This document shows, in pieces, positions 1-7,571 of a stretch of DNA of 64,000 bases. The number at the start of each line of letters is the position of its first letter. Positions within the stretch are counted from its first letter, which is position 1. Below the pieces are notes generated by a model. The model was not told the DNA's origin. It saw only the letters and a program-made list of their open reading frames with translations, and made no database searches. Source of the stretch: Weissella soli (lineage in GTDB: Bacteria; Bacillota; Bacilli; Lactobacillales; Lactobacillaceae); contig NZ_CP017326.1 in assembly GCF_001761545.1 (NCBI RefSeq), positions 1-64,000 of the forward strand. The letters run 5' to 3'. The translations under genes and the position numbers were made by a program.

Positions 1-1292
1 TGACAACACGTAATTTGAAAACAGCAAAACAAGGATTGCAGGGGACACTGACCATACCTGGTGATAAAAGTATTTCGCATCGGGCCGTCATGCTGGGTTC
101 ATTTGCTCAGGGTATTACGGAAATCCGGAACCTGTTACATTCAGCGGACGTCAAGTCGACGATACAGGCATTGCGTGCATTAGGGGTTGAGTTTGAAGAA
201 CAAGCCACGGTCTTGCGGATTAGAGGGCGCCAGCTTGCAGATTTACATGCGCCATCTGAGCCATTAGATATGGGGAATTCTGGGACAACCACGCGCTTAT
301 TGATGGGATTATTTAGTCGGCTACCTTTTGACGTTGAGTTAATTGGTGATGGGTCATTATCAAAACGGCCGATGGATCGTGTGGCCATCCCATTGCGCAC
401 CATGGGCGCTCAAATTGATTTGACCAATGGCCATTTGCCAGCGAGAATTCACGCCAATGACCGGTTACAAGGCATTGACTATACTTTGCCAGTCGCTTCA
501 GCTCAGGTAAAAACAGCGTTGATTTTTGCAGCCTTACAAGCTGACACCGTTTCACACATTGAAGAACCAGTGGTCACACGCGATCATTCTGAACGCATGT
601 TACTGGCGATGCAACGACCAGTCGAACGGCATCAGCACACGGTTATTGTCCGACCAGGTCTGCAATTAGTGGCGCCACAAATTGTCGTGCCAGGTGATTT
701 TTCGTCCGCAGCCTTCTGGTTAGTGGCGGGTTTGATTGTGCCACAAACGCAGTTGTATTTACAAAATGTTGGTATTAATCCGACTAGGACGGGTTTGGTT
801 AAGTTACTACAACGCATGGGTGCAACAATTACGGTGCAAAATCGGATCAGCACAGCTGAACCAGTGGCTGATCTCAGCGTTGTTCATCAACAACTACACG
901 GCATTGAGGTGGTTGCTGATGATATTCCAGGGGCGGTGGACGAGATTCCAATGTTAGTATTAGCAGCAACCCAGGCAAATGGACTGACGATTATTCATGG
1001 TGCCCAAGAATTACGGGTGAAGGAAACTGATCGCATTGCCACAGTAACGACAGAGTTAAATAAATTAGGCGCTCAGGTTGAGGAGTTACCAGATGGTTTT
1101 AAAATAACTGGTCCCACGCGCTTACATGCACCTGCTGGGACAATGGTTTCATCGCATGGAGATCATCGAATCGGGATGATGTTAGCGATTGCCGCTTTAA
1201 TTACTGATGGTCAAGTAGTGTTGGAAGATGCGGATGCCGTCGATGTTTCATATCCCCAATTTTTCGCAGATTTAGAGAAGGTTTTGGTGTAG
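1..1292 (+). CDS. aroA: 3-phosphoshikimate 1-carboxyvinyltransferase (EPSP synthase), 5' end cut by window edge
   Basis: Transfers the enolpyruvyl group of PEP to shikimate-3-phosphate, the sixth step of the shikimate pathway, in the cytoplasm. Family motifs are plain: GDKSISHRA near the N terminus, GNSGTTTRLL, DGSLSKRPMDR, a late KETDRI and GDHRIGMM. Length is normal. A TTG at 15 could be read as the start, but the reading frame is open to base 3 (codons for TTRN) and the window begins with 'tg', so an ATG split by the edge (missing only its A) is more likely, giving about 430 residues. The aroK start follows three bases after the stop, so the two are co-transcribed as the tail of an aro operon. 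Function very sure; start inferred. Confidence 0.95.
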   Translation, partial: TTRNLKTAKQGLQGTLTIPGDKSISHRAVMLGSFAQGITEIRNLLHSADVKSTIQALRALGVEFEEQATVLRIRGRQLADLHAPSEPLDMGNSGTTTRLLMGLFSRLPFDVELIGDGSLSKRPMDRVAIPLRTMGAQIDLTNGHLPARIHANDRLQGIDYTLPVASAQVKTALIFAALQADTVSHIEEPVVTRDHSERMLLAMQRPVERHQHTVIVRPGLQLVAPQIVVPGDFSSAAFWLVAGLIVPQTQLYLQNVGINPTRTGLVKLLQRMGATITVQNRISTAEPVADLSVVHQQLHGIEVVADDIPGAVDEIPMLVLAATQANGLTIIHGAQELRVKETDRIATVTTELNKLGAQVEELPDGFKITGPTRLHAPAGTMVSSHGDHRIGMMLAIAALITDGQVVLEDADAVDVSYPQFFADLEKVLV

Positions 1293-1295
1293 CTA

Positions 1296-1907
1296 ATGAC
1301 AAAAGCATTAATCTTGATTGGCTTTATGGGTGCGGGCAAGAGCACAATTGGTCGGTTAATCGCTGAAAAATTACAGCGGAATTTTATTGATACTGATGAA
1401 TTATTGCAACAACGGCAAGGTCAAACGATCGCGGCCATCATGGAAGCGAAAGGAATGTTAGGCTTTCGTGAAGCTGAATTTGATGCATTACAGGCGGCTA
1501 TTCAAACCGGCGGCGTGATTGCGACTGGCGGTGGCATTATTGATTACGAGCCAAGCTTTCAATTATTGAAGACAACGGCAGCACAAATTGTGTATTTACA
1601 TGGTGACTTCACCCAACACCTGGACCGGATTATGCGGGATAGTCAACGACCATTACTACGCACAAAGTCCATCACGGAATTTGTTGAAATGTGGGATCTA
1701 CGCCAGAGTAAATACGCCGTATTGGCGAATGTCACGCTTAGTTCATTTACCAAAGCACCCACAGACGTGCTGCTTGAAATTGAGATGTGGTTAAAGAACC
1801 CCCAGACCATGAACCAATCCGTTTCTAAACAGTTGGAGTTGAAGAAGCAAATTGAGCAAGTTCAACAGGAGTTGCGCATGCTGCAAGAGCTGCCAGTCAA
1901 CGAGTAG
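1296..1907 (+). CDS. aroK: Shikimate kinase with C-terminal coiled-coil-like tail
   Basis: Phosphorylates shikimate at the 3-hydroxyl with ATP, supplying the substrate of the aroA product encoded just upstream. The P-loop GFMGAGKS is at residues 9-16, the shikimate-binding DTDE at about 33-36, the glycine-rich GGGII near 78 and the lid Arg in QRPLL. At 203 residues it is about 30 longer than a usual shikimate kinase. The extra C-terminal stretch (about 172-203) is Gln/Glu/Leu rich (KKQIEQVQQELRMLQEL) and looks helical or coiled-coil; its role is unknown. Translation probably couples to aroA. Confidence 0.93.
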   Translation: MTKALILIGFMGAGKSTIGRLIAEKLQRNFIDTDELLQQRQGQTIAAIMEAKGMLGFREAEFDALQAAIQTGGVIATGGGIIDYEPSFQLLKTTAAQIVYLHGDFTQHLDRIMRDSQRPLLRTKSITEFVEMWDLRQSKYAVLANVTLSSFTKAPTDVLLEIEMWLKNPQTMNQSVSKQLELKKQIEQVQQELRMLQELPVNE

Positions 1908-1948
1908 CTGACTTGGCATTTTCTGACGTAGATTATCCAATCTTTTTC

Positions 1949-1976
1949 TTGCAAAATCAAAAAAGAAGCGTATAGT
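1949..1976 (+). promoter_or_regulatory. Promoter of the permease leader transcript
   Basis: TTGCAA (1949-1954) and TATAGT (1971-1976) are separated by 16 bp, about 45 bp ahead of the leader-peptide start. It places the leader peptide and attenuator on the permease transcript. Confidence 0.6.
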
Positions 1977-2022
1977 GAATAATTATTAGAGATATCTAAT
2001 AAAATGTTGAGGAGGAATTATT

Positions 2023-2106
2023 ATGTTTAATCAAGGCAACAAGGTAATCTCCACCACCCAAACCACCTCATGGTCGGTTGGGCATTTTAGCGTATCTTTA
2101 AACTAA
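2023..2106 (+). CDS. 27-residue Thr-rich leader peptide of an attenuator
   Basis: A short ORF (ATG 2023, TAA 2104) with a near-perfect Shine-Dalgarno sequence (GAGGAGG, 2010-2016). The peptide starts MFNQGNK and carries ISTTQTTSWS. All four Thr codons are ACC and sit at 2053-2058 and 2062-2067. The second half of the ORF overlaps the left arm of an antiterminator hairpin, and the stop codon lies in its loop, as expected for a leader peptide whose translation controls RNA folding. It is too short and too structured to be an ordinary enzyme gene. The amino acid sensed is inferred from the codons (Thr, possibly Ser). Confidence 0.75.
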   Translation: MFNQGNKVISTTQTTSWSVGHFSVSLN

Positions 2107-2163
2107 GAGTTAAAGATAACGTCCAACCGTGCGCTTTTGAGCAGGGTTGGGCGTTTTTTATTA
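2057..2163 (+). promoter_or_regulatory. Ribosome-mediated transcription attenuator (three competing hairpins)
   Basis: Three mutually exclusive hairpins can be drawn. (1) 2057-2067 with 2072-2082, about ten pairs with two single-base bulges, covering the Thr codons. (2) Antiterminator: 2075-2081 with 2123-2129 (7 bp, perfect) plus 2093-2101 with 2110-2118 (9 bp, perfect). (3) Terminator: 2120-2132 with 2141-2153 (12 of 13 paired) followed by a T-run to 2159. A ribosome stalled at the Thr codons masks the first hairpin and favours the antiterminator. A ribosome reaching the stop codon breaks the antiterminator and allows termination. The pairing is seen directly; the regulation is inferred. 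Confidence 0.75.
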
Positions 2164-2197
2164 TTTTTAAGTACAGACACTGTAAGGGAGAAAAAGA

Positions 2198-3577
2198 ATG
2201 GAAGAGCAGAGACAGTTAAAACGGTCGTTAACGTCAGGACAGATGCAAATGATTGCATTAGGTGGCACTATTGGGGTGGGTCTGTTCATGGGTTCAACCT
2301 CAACCATCAAGTGGACCGGACCATCAGTCATGTTAGCGTATGCGTTTGTCGGGGTGATCTTATACTTGGTCATGCGGGCCTTGGGAGAGATTGTGTATGT
2401 CAATCCGACAACGGGATCATTCGCTGATTACGCCACTAACTATATTCATCCTGTTGCAGGATGGCTCACTGCATGGAGTAATATCTTCCAATTCATTGTT
2501 GTTGGTATCAGTGAAATTATTGCCGTTGGTGCCTACTTAGATTATTGGTGGCCCAGCATCCCACATTGGGTATCTGGGGTGATTGCGATTGTCTTATTGG
2601 CTCTTGCAAATTTGACGTCAGTTAAAGCCTACGGTGCACTAGAATTCTACTTCGCGTTGATTAAAGTGGTGACGATTATCGTGATGATTATTTTAGGATT
2701 ATTGGTGATTTTCCTGGGCTTAGGTAATAACTGGCAACCGGTTGGCCTGAGTAACCTATGGTCGCATGGTGGCTTCTTTACTGGTGGTGTTAAAGGCTTC
2801 ATTTTTGCTTTGTCGATTGTCGTTGGTTCTTATCAAGGAATTGAGTTGTTGGGAATTACCGCTGGTGAAGCCAAGGATCCTCAAAATGCGATTGTCCGCT
2901 CAGTTAAGGACATCATGTGGCGTATCTTGATTTTCTATATCGGTGCTATTTTCGTGATTGTCACGATTTTCCCATGGAATCAATTATCAGCGATTGGTTC
3001 TCCATTCGTTGAGACATTTACACGGGTCGGAATTGCAGGTGCGGCCGGGATCATCAACTTTGTTATTTTGACAGCCGCCTTATCTGGTGCTAACTCAGGA
3101 ATTTTCTCTGCTAGCCGTTTTCTCTATAAATTATCTGTGGAGGGTAAGATTCCAGCCTTCTGGGGTAAACTTTCAAAGCAACGAGTACCTTATATTGCTA
3201 TTATTTCGATTTCAGTGGGTATTTTAATTGGTTTGCTTTTGAATGTCGTCTTTTCCGCTTACAGCAAGTCGAGTGCTAACATGTTTACAATTGTGTATAG
3301 CTCATCGGTCTTACCAGGAATGGTTCCTTGGTTCGTGATTTTGTGGAGTGAGCTAAGTTTTCGGCGATCAAATAAGGAGTTGTTAAAGGATCATCCGTTT
3401 AAGATGCCTTTGTATCCATTCACTAATTACTTCGCCATGATTACCTTAGTTATTATTCTGGGATTTATGTTCGTTAATCCAGATACGCGGGTATCAGTTT
3501 CGGTCGGAGCGGTGTTCTTGTTGATCATGACCGCATTATATTTTGTTCAAGCACGCAAAAATAAAATAATTGATTAA
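2198..3577 (+). CDS. APC-superfamily amino acid permease, probably threonine/serine
   Basis: A 459-residue polytopic protein of the amino acid-polyamine-organocation superfamily (AAT-type). The N terminus has the characteristic IALGGTIGVGLFMGS in the first membrane helix and GEI..NPTTGSFADYA soon after; about 12 hydrophobic helices follow. It resembles Bacillus YbxG and lactococcal SerP-type carriers, which take up threonine or serine; this resemblance is from memory. The ATG at 2198 has an SD (AAGGGAG). The Thr-codon leader peptide and attenuator just upstream support Thr (or Ser) as substrate. Single-gene unit closed by a strong terminator. Family sure, substrate inferred. Confidence 0.88.
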   Translation: MEEQRQLKRSLTSGQMQMIALGGTIGVGLFMGSTSTIKWTGPSVMLAYAFVGVILYLVMRALGEIVYVNPTTGSFADYATNYIHPVAGWLTAWSNIFQFIVVGISEIIAVGAYLDYWWPSIPHWVSGVIAIVLLALANLTSVKAYGALEFYFALIKVVTIIVMIILGLLVIFLGLGNNWQPVGLSNLWSHGGFFTGGVKGFIFALSIVVGSYQGIELLGITAGEAKDPQNAIVRSVKDIMWRILIFYIGAIFVIVTIFPWNQLSAIGSPFVETFTRVGIAGAAGIINFVILTAALSGANSGIFSASRFLYKLSVEGKIPAFWGKLSKQRVPYIAIISISVGILIGLLLNVVFSAYSKSSANMFTIVYSSSVLPGMVPWFVILWSELSFRRSNKELLKDHPFKMPLYPFTNYFAMITLVIILGFMFVNPDTRVSVSVGAVFLLIMTALYFVQARKNKIID

Positions 3578-3579
3578 TA

Positions 3580-3621
3580 AAAATGGCTTAGCAGTTTGCA
3601 TTGACTGCTAAGCCATTTTTA
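3580..3621. terminator. Bidirectional terminator between the permease and rpiA
   Basis: Arms 3580-3595 and 3604-3619 form a 16-bp perfect stem with an 8-nt loop. A/T tracts flank both sides, so it serves the converging permease (+) and rpiA (-). Confidence 0.9.
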
Positions 3622-4317
3622 TTAAATTAATGGTTCTGGATGGGCGTTGAAAACTTCAATGCCATCAGGACGACCAACAATCACTTCATCAACGATATCC
3701 AAGAAGAGGCCGTGTTCGACAACGCCGACCATGCTTGTTAATTCTCGTCCGAGTACGAAGGGGTCTTCAATGTGATCAAGGTGCAAATCAATTAAGTAAT
3801 TAGCTGAATCGGTGCGCACCGGATTGCCATTTTGATCAAGGCGCCAGGTGGGGTGATAGCCACGATTTTCAAAACGCCGGAACACTTGGTCGGAGCCATA
3901 AGGAATGACTTCAACAGGCAAGAAATGGGTGAGCTTTGGTGACAGCTTTGTTTCATCAACTACCCAAACGTTTTTAGTGGAGTTGATGGCGACAATCTTC
4001 TCCCATAGTAAGGCCGCACCACCACCTTTGATGGCCGCAAAAGCCTGATCGATTTCGTCGGCACCATCAATGGTTAAATCAATGTGATCAACATCATCGA
4101 CGTTATAGATTGGAATACCCAGGTGGGCAGCCGTTCGGCGCGTTTTGTCGGAGGTGGCCACACCGATAATTTGCAGGCCTTCTTCAGCCACGCGTTTACC
4201 GAGTGCCTCAATGACATAAGCGATGGTTGAGCCAGAACCGATACCGACGACCATATTGTTGGTTACCAGGTTTGCAGCATAGTAACCGGCGGCTTTCTTG
4301 AGTTCATCAGTTGTCAT
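3622..4317 (-). CDS. rpiA: Ribose-5-phosphate isomerase A
   Basis: Interconverts ribose-5-phosphate and ribulose-5-phosphate, linking nucleotide synthesis to the pentose phosphate/phosphoketolase route. The 231 residues match the family length. GSGSTIAYVIEAL (phosphate-binding loop), DGADEID and KGGGAALLWEKIVA (holding the catalytic Glu) are present. The Arg often found before that Glu is Trp here, which should not affect catalysis. SD GGGAG precedes the ATG at 4317. It stands alone, convergent with the permease and divergent from the gene at 4466. Confidence 0.96.
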   Translation of the reverse strand: MTTDELKKAAGYYAANLVTNNMVVGIGSGSTIAYVIEALGKRVAEEGLQIIGVATSDKTRRTAAHLGIPIYNVDDVDHIDLTIDGADEIDQAFAAIKGGGAALLWEKIVAINSTKNVWVVDETKLSPKLTHFLPVEVIPYGSDQVFRRFENRGYHPTWRLDQNGNPVRTDSANYLIDLHLDHIEDPFVLGRELTSMVGVVEHGLFLDIVDEVIVGRPDGIEVFNAHPEPLI

Positions 4318-4465
4318 AATATACTCCCAACGTGTTTTAATACCTTAATTATCACAAAAATTTGCCTAAAAGACCAGCAGGTGAGATGGTATACTACAAC
4401 ATATGCAAAAATTCATGCTATTGATAATAGCCATAGAGCTTGCACGGTATATAAGAGGGTTATAA

Positions 4466-4774
4466 ATGATTGATCAAAAAATAAAACAAGAAATTATTGA
4501 ATTTGGTAAAACATTGGTGATTGAAGATGAATCCGGCTATGAGTTAGTCGATGATGACGCCATCATATCGGAGGAGGGTGCAGTTAGTTTAGCGCTGGGC
4601 GAAGAATTAATCGATACGCATATTTTTCTGGCCTTTAAACGGACGCCCTTCCATGAATGTTGTCATCGAGAATGTGTCGGCATGCCAATGATGGACTGGT
4701 GGATTGATAATCAATACTTTACCAGTGCTTCAGGCGAGGATTATTATTTATTGGCAGGTGTCGTCCGTGATTGA
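4466..4774 (+). CDS. Hypothetical acidic protein, 102 residues
   Basis: I do not recognise the family. The protein is acidic, has no signal peptide or membrane helix, and carries a curious HECCHREC cluster near residue 63 that could bind metal; nothing else supports this. The ATG is preceded by AGAGGG. A TATACT -10-like hexamer lies at 4390-4395 in the divergent region with rpiA, without a clear -35. Its stop overlaps the likely GTG start of mutY, so the two genes are probably translationally coupled. Confidence 0.7.
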   Translation: MIDQKIKQEIIEFGKTLVIEDESGYELVDDDAIISEEGAVSLALGEELIDTHIFLAFKRTPFHECCHRECVGMPMMDWWIDNQYFTSASGEDYYLLAGVVRD

Positions 4775-5882
4775 GATGTGGTCAATAGAGAAGATTGAAG
4801 ATTTCCGGCGCACTTTGTTAGCTTGGTATGATGAAGAGGGACGCGCTAGTCTGCCTTGGCGCAAAAATCAGGATCCTTATCGAGTCTGGGTATCCGAAAT
4901 TATGTTGCAACAGACACAAGTTAATACGGTAATTCCCTATTTTAAACGGTTTATGACGTTGTTCCCGACAATTACCGCTTTGGCAGATGCCGAGGAACAG
5001 ACCTTGTTAAAAGCTTGGGAGGGTTTGGGTTATTATTCACGTGTCCGAAATATGCAAAAGGCGGCCCAACAGGTGGTTGAGGACTACCAGGGTGTTTGGC
5101 CAACCACCTTTGAAGGTTTGAAAAAACTGACAGGGATTGGACCATATACGGCTGCTGCGATAGCATCGATCGCCTTTAAGGAACCCGTTGCCGCCATCGA
5201 TGGTAACGCGTATCGTGTTTTGGGTCGACTGTTTAAGATTGAAGACGATATTCGACAGACGAAAACATGGCAGAAATATTTTGCGATTGGTAACCAATTA
5301 ATCGATCCAAAACGACCAGGTGATTTTAATCAGGCGATTATGGATTTGGGATCATCATATATGACGGCGAAAAATTATGATACGGCACACAATCCGATTA
5401 AAGAATTTATTGCGTCATATGAGGATGGTACTGAGGATCTTTATCCAGTAAAATCACCATTGGCAAAGCCAAAACAGGTCAGTTATGTGGGGATTGCTGT
5501 TGTTGGACCAGATGGCTATTTGTGGGAACAGCGACCAGCAACGGGGTTGCTAGCTAATTTTTGGCTAATGCCTTTGTATGCGATTACCGATTTTGAAAGT
5601 GATCCAGATGCAGAATGGACAAGGGCAGAGATTATTCAAGCGACTGAAACACGCCTGTTAGCCGATTATGGGGTGACGGTTAGTTTAAAGGCGCTAGGTG
5701 GGCGACCAGTCACCCATGTCTATTCACATTTGAAGTGGACCGTGACAATTTTGACTGGTGAGATCACCGAAACCATGCCATTGAAGCGTGGTGTTTGGCG
5801 CCAGCGTGATGTGTTGAATGATGATCCGCAACCGAAAGTCCAAGAAAAAATTTGGCAACGATTAAATTCGTTACAAGGCTAA
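4767..5882 (+). CDS. mutY: A/G-specific adenine glycosylase lacking the iron-sulfur cluster
   Basis: Removes adenine mispaired with 8-oxoguanine in base excision repair. Counting from GTG 4767: catalytic Glu44 in SEIMLQQTQ, a helix-hairpin-helix LTGIGPYTAAA near 121-131, the catalytic Asp145 in AAIDGNAYRVLGR, and a C-terminal NUDIX-like 8-oxoG-sensing domain with VTHVYSHLKW. The four cysteines that normally hold a 4Fe-4S cluster after the DLG motif are absent, and the whole protein has no cysteine. I prefer GTG 4767 because AGGTG lies 6 nt upstream; ATG 4776 is the alternative. It overlaps the end of the upstream small gene. Confidence 0.93.
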   Translation: MIEMWSIEKIEDFRRTLLAWYDEEGRASLPWRKNQDPYRVWVSEIMLQQTQVNTVIPYFKRFMTLFPTITALADAEEQTLLKAWEGLGYYSRVRNMQKAAQQVVEDYQGVWPTTFEGLKKLTGIGPYTAAAIASIAFKEPVAAIDGNAYRVLGRLFKIEDDIRQTKTWQKYFAIGNQLIDPKRPGDFNQAIMDLGSSYMTAKNYDTAHNPIKEFIASYEDGTEDLYPVKSPLAKPKQVSYVGIAVVGPDGYLWEQRPATGLLANFWLMPLYAITDFESDPDAEWTRAEIIQATETRLLADYGVTVSLKALGGRPVTHVYSHLKWTVTILTGEITETMPLKRGVWRQRDVLNDDPQPKVQEKIWQRLNSLQG

Positions 5883-5912
5883 CAGATGTTTCACGTGAAA
5901 CATCTGTTTTTT
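5881..5912 (+). terminator. mutY terminator formed by a 28-bp palindrome
   Basis: 5881-5908 is a perfect palindrome followed by T's at 5907-5912, placed directly on the mutY stop codon. It works as an intrinsic terminator on the + strand and contains the parS site. Confidence 0.75.
5887..5902. promoter_or_regulatory. parS centromere-like site
   Basis: TGTTTCACGTGAAACA matches the ParB/Spo0J parS consensus TGTTNCACGTGAAACA at every position. It lies about 1.7 kb upstream of parB, whose product should bind it, load as a CTP-dependent clamp and spread. Such sites cluster near the replication origin, which suggests this part of the window is origin-proximal. Confidence 0.93.
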
Positions 5913-6035
5913 AATGTTGGTACAATTTGCCAGCGTTGTGATAATGCGGATTTTGCGGTATTATTTATAATAGTTGTACATACGTCAAATGCAGTGTGTA
6001 ACAAGAAAAAAAGTATAGAAATAAAGGGGCGCGAC

Positions 6036-6755
6036 ATGAATCCGGAAGCTTTTGCGGCGGCATTACGTGAGCACCATATTGAATTAACGGCTGAGCAACT
6101 CGCCCAATACCAAACGTATTACGAACGCTTGGTTGAAGTTAATGAACATATGAATTTAACAGCGATTACCGAACGTGATGAGGTCTATTTGAAGCACTTC
6201 TTTGATTCATTGACATTAGCGTGGGCGTATCCTGCCTTACAAACAGAACCACTTAGCATGGTGGATGTTGGTGCCGGGGCTGGATTTCCATCAATTCCTT
6301 TAAAAATTGCGTTTCCACAATTAAAAATTACGATTATTGATGCCCTTAATAAACGGATCAATTTTTTGAACAACTTGGTCCAGGAATTAGGATTAACTGA
6401 TGTCCAGGCAATACATGCCCGTGCGGAAGAATTTGGAAACAAAACAGCACCAACGCGTGAAACTTATGATGTCGCTACGGCCCGTGCATTAGCGCGCTTA
6501 AATATTTTAGGTGAATTAACGTTACCACTAGTCCAGGTAGGTGGTGTCTTGCTTGCAATGAAGGGTAGTCAAGCTGACGAAGAGCTTGCAGAAGCAGACA
6601 AAGCAATCACAACGCTTGGTGGTGAAATTGGTGAACAAGTCGACGTGGCACTACCAAATGGTGATCCACGCTCAGTCATTTTGATTAAAAAAGTTAAAAC
6701 AACGCCGAAAAAGTACCCACGCAAACCAGGTGACCCTGTGCGTAAGCCGCTTTAA
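6036..6755 (+). CDS. rsmG: 16S rRNA (guanine-527-N7)-methyltransferase RsmG (GidB)
   Basis: Methylates G527 of 16S rRNA; loss gives low-level streptomycin resistance in several bacteria. The 239 residues hold the SAM-binding VDVGAGAGFPSIPLKI, an IDALNKRINFL motif and a C-terminal basic KKYPRKPG tail typical of the family. The frame stays open upstream to 5886, but that start would read through the parS palindrome and a non-conserved stretch. ATG 6036 has an AAAGGGG SD and gives the usual N terminus. A TATAAT at 5966-5971 may be its -10. It heads the parA-parB cluster, the conserved origin-proximal order. Confidence 0.96.
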   Translation: MNPEAFAAALREHHIELTAEQLAQYQTYYERLVEVNEHMNLTAITERDEVYLKHFFDSLTLAWAYPALQTEPLSMVDVGAGAGFPSIPLKIAFPQLKITIIDALNKRINFLNNLVQELGLTDVQAIHARAEEFGNKTAPTRETYDVATARALARLNILGELTLPLVQVGGVLLAMKGSQADEELAEADKAITTLGGEIGEQVDVALPNGDPRSVILIKKVKTTPKKYPRKPGDPVRKPL

Positions 6756-6800
6756 AGTTAAGCAGCGAAATTCGACGATTGTGTGTAGAAAGGAACTAAG

Positions 6801-7571
6801 ATGGGACATGTTATCGCTTTAGCGAACCAAAAGGGTGGCGTTGGTAAGACAACGACCACGGTTAATCTTGGGGCAGCACTGGCAACAGCTGGTCAACGGG
6901 TGTTGATCATTGACACGGATGCTCAAGGAAATGCCACATCTGGTTCGGGCGTTCATAAATCAACCATTGAAAAAGACGTTTATGACGTTTTGGTTCATGG
7001 TTTGCCATTGGTTGAGGCGATTATCAAGACCAGTCACGAAAATATGGATATCGTACCAGCTACCATTCGGCTAGCTGGGGCAGAATTAGAATTGGCACCA
7101 GTTATGGCTCGTGAAACACGGCTAAAGGATGCACTAACAAGTGTCCGTGACAGTTACGATTACATCTTGATTGATAATCCACCAGCATTAGGTTTAATTA
7201 CCATCAATACATTTTCAGCGGCGGATTCGATTCTGATTCCAGTGCAAGCTGAATATTATGCCTTAGAAGGATTAGGACAATTGCTGCAAAACATTAAGTT
7301 GGTTAAACAACACTTCAATGCCGATTTGGAAATTGAAGGGGTCTTACTCACAATGGTTGACGCACGCACTAATCTCTCCAATGAAGTTGTGACAAATGTC
7401 CGTGATTATTTTGGAAAACAAGTCTATCAGACGATTATTCCTCGTAACGTGCGTCTGTCAGAAGCACCTTCACATGGTTTGGCCATTCAAGACTATGATC
7501 CGCAATCAAGAGGCGCGGAGGTTTACGATCAATTGGCACAGGAGGTCTTAGAAGCTCATGGTGACAAGTAA
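6801..7571 (+). CDS. parA: Chromosome-partitioning ATPase ParA (Soj)
   Basis: Deviant Walker ATPase that binds DNA non-specifically as an ATP dimer and interacts with ParB-parS complexes in origin segregation and replication control. The deviant P-loop KGGVGKTTT is at residues 11-19, Walker A' IDTDAQGNAT near 38 and Walker B-like DYILIDNPP near 120. At 256 residues it is the normal chromosomal Soj size. SD AAAGGAACT precedes ATG 6801. Its 3' end overlaps parB by 14 bp. Confidence 0.96.
   Translation: MGHVIALANQKGGVGKTTTTVNLGAALATAGQRVLIIDTDAQGNATSGSGVHKSTIEKDVYDVLVHGLPLVEAIIKTSHENMDIVPATIRLAGAELELAPVMARETRLKDALTSVRDSYDYILIDNPPALGLITINTFSAADSILIPVQAEYYALEGLGQLLQNIKLVKQHFNADLEIEGVLLTMVDARTNLSNEVVTNVRDYFGKQVYQTIIPRNVRLSEAPSHGLAIQDYDPQSRGAEVYDQLAQEVLEAHGDK

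Noticed and set aside
2137-2427. 96-codon forward ORF across the permease start
   Set aside because: Starts inside the attenuator terminator stem and overlaps the real permease in another frame; composition is not protein-like.
4704-4766. Longer mutY frame from 4704
   Set aside because: It overlaps the upstream gene by 70 bp, starts with an ATT-like context and adds residues not seen in MutY; GTG 4767 has the SD.
5886-6035. N-terminal extension of rsmG reading from ATG 5886
   Set aside because: It would translate the parS/terminator palindrome and a non-conserved Cys-rich stretch; ATG 6036 has an SD and the normal RsmG start.
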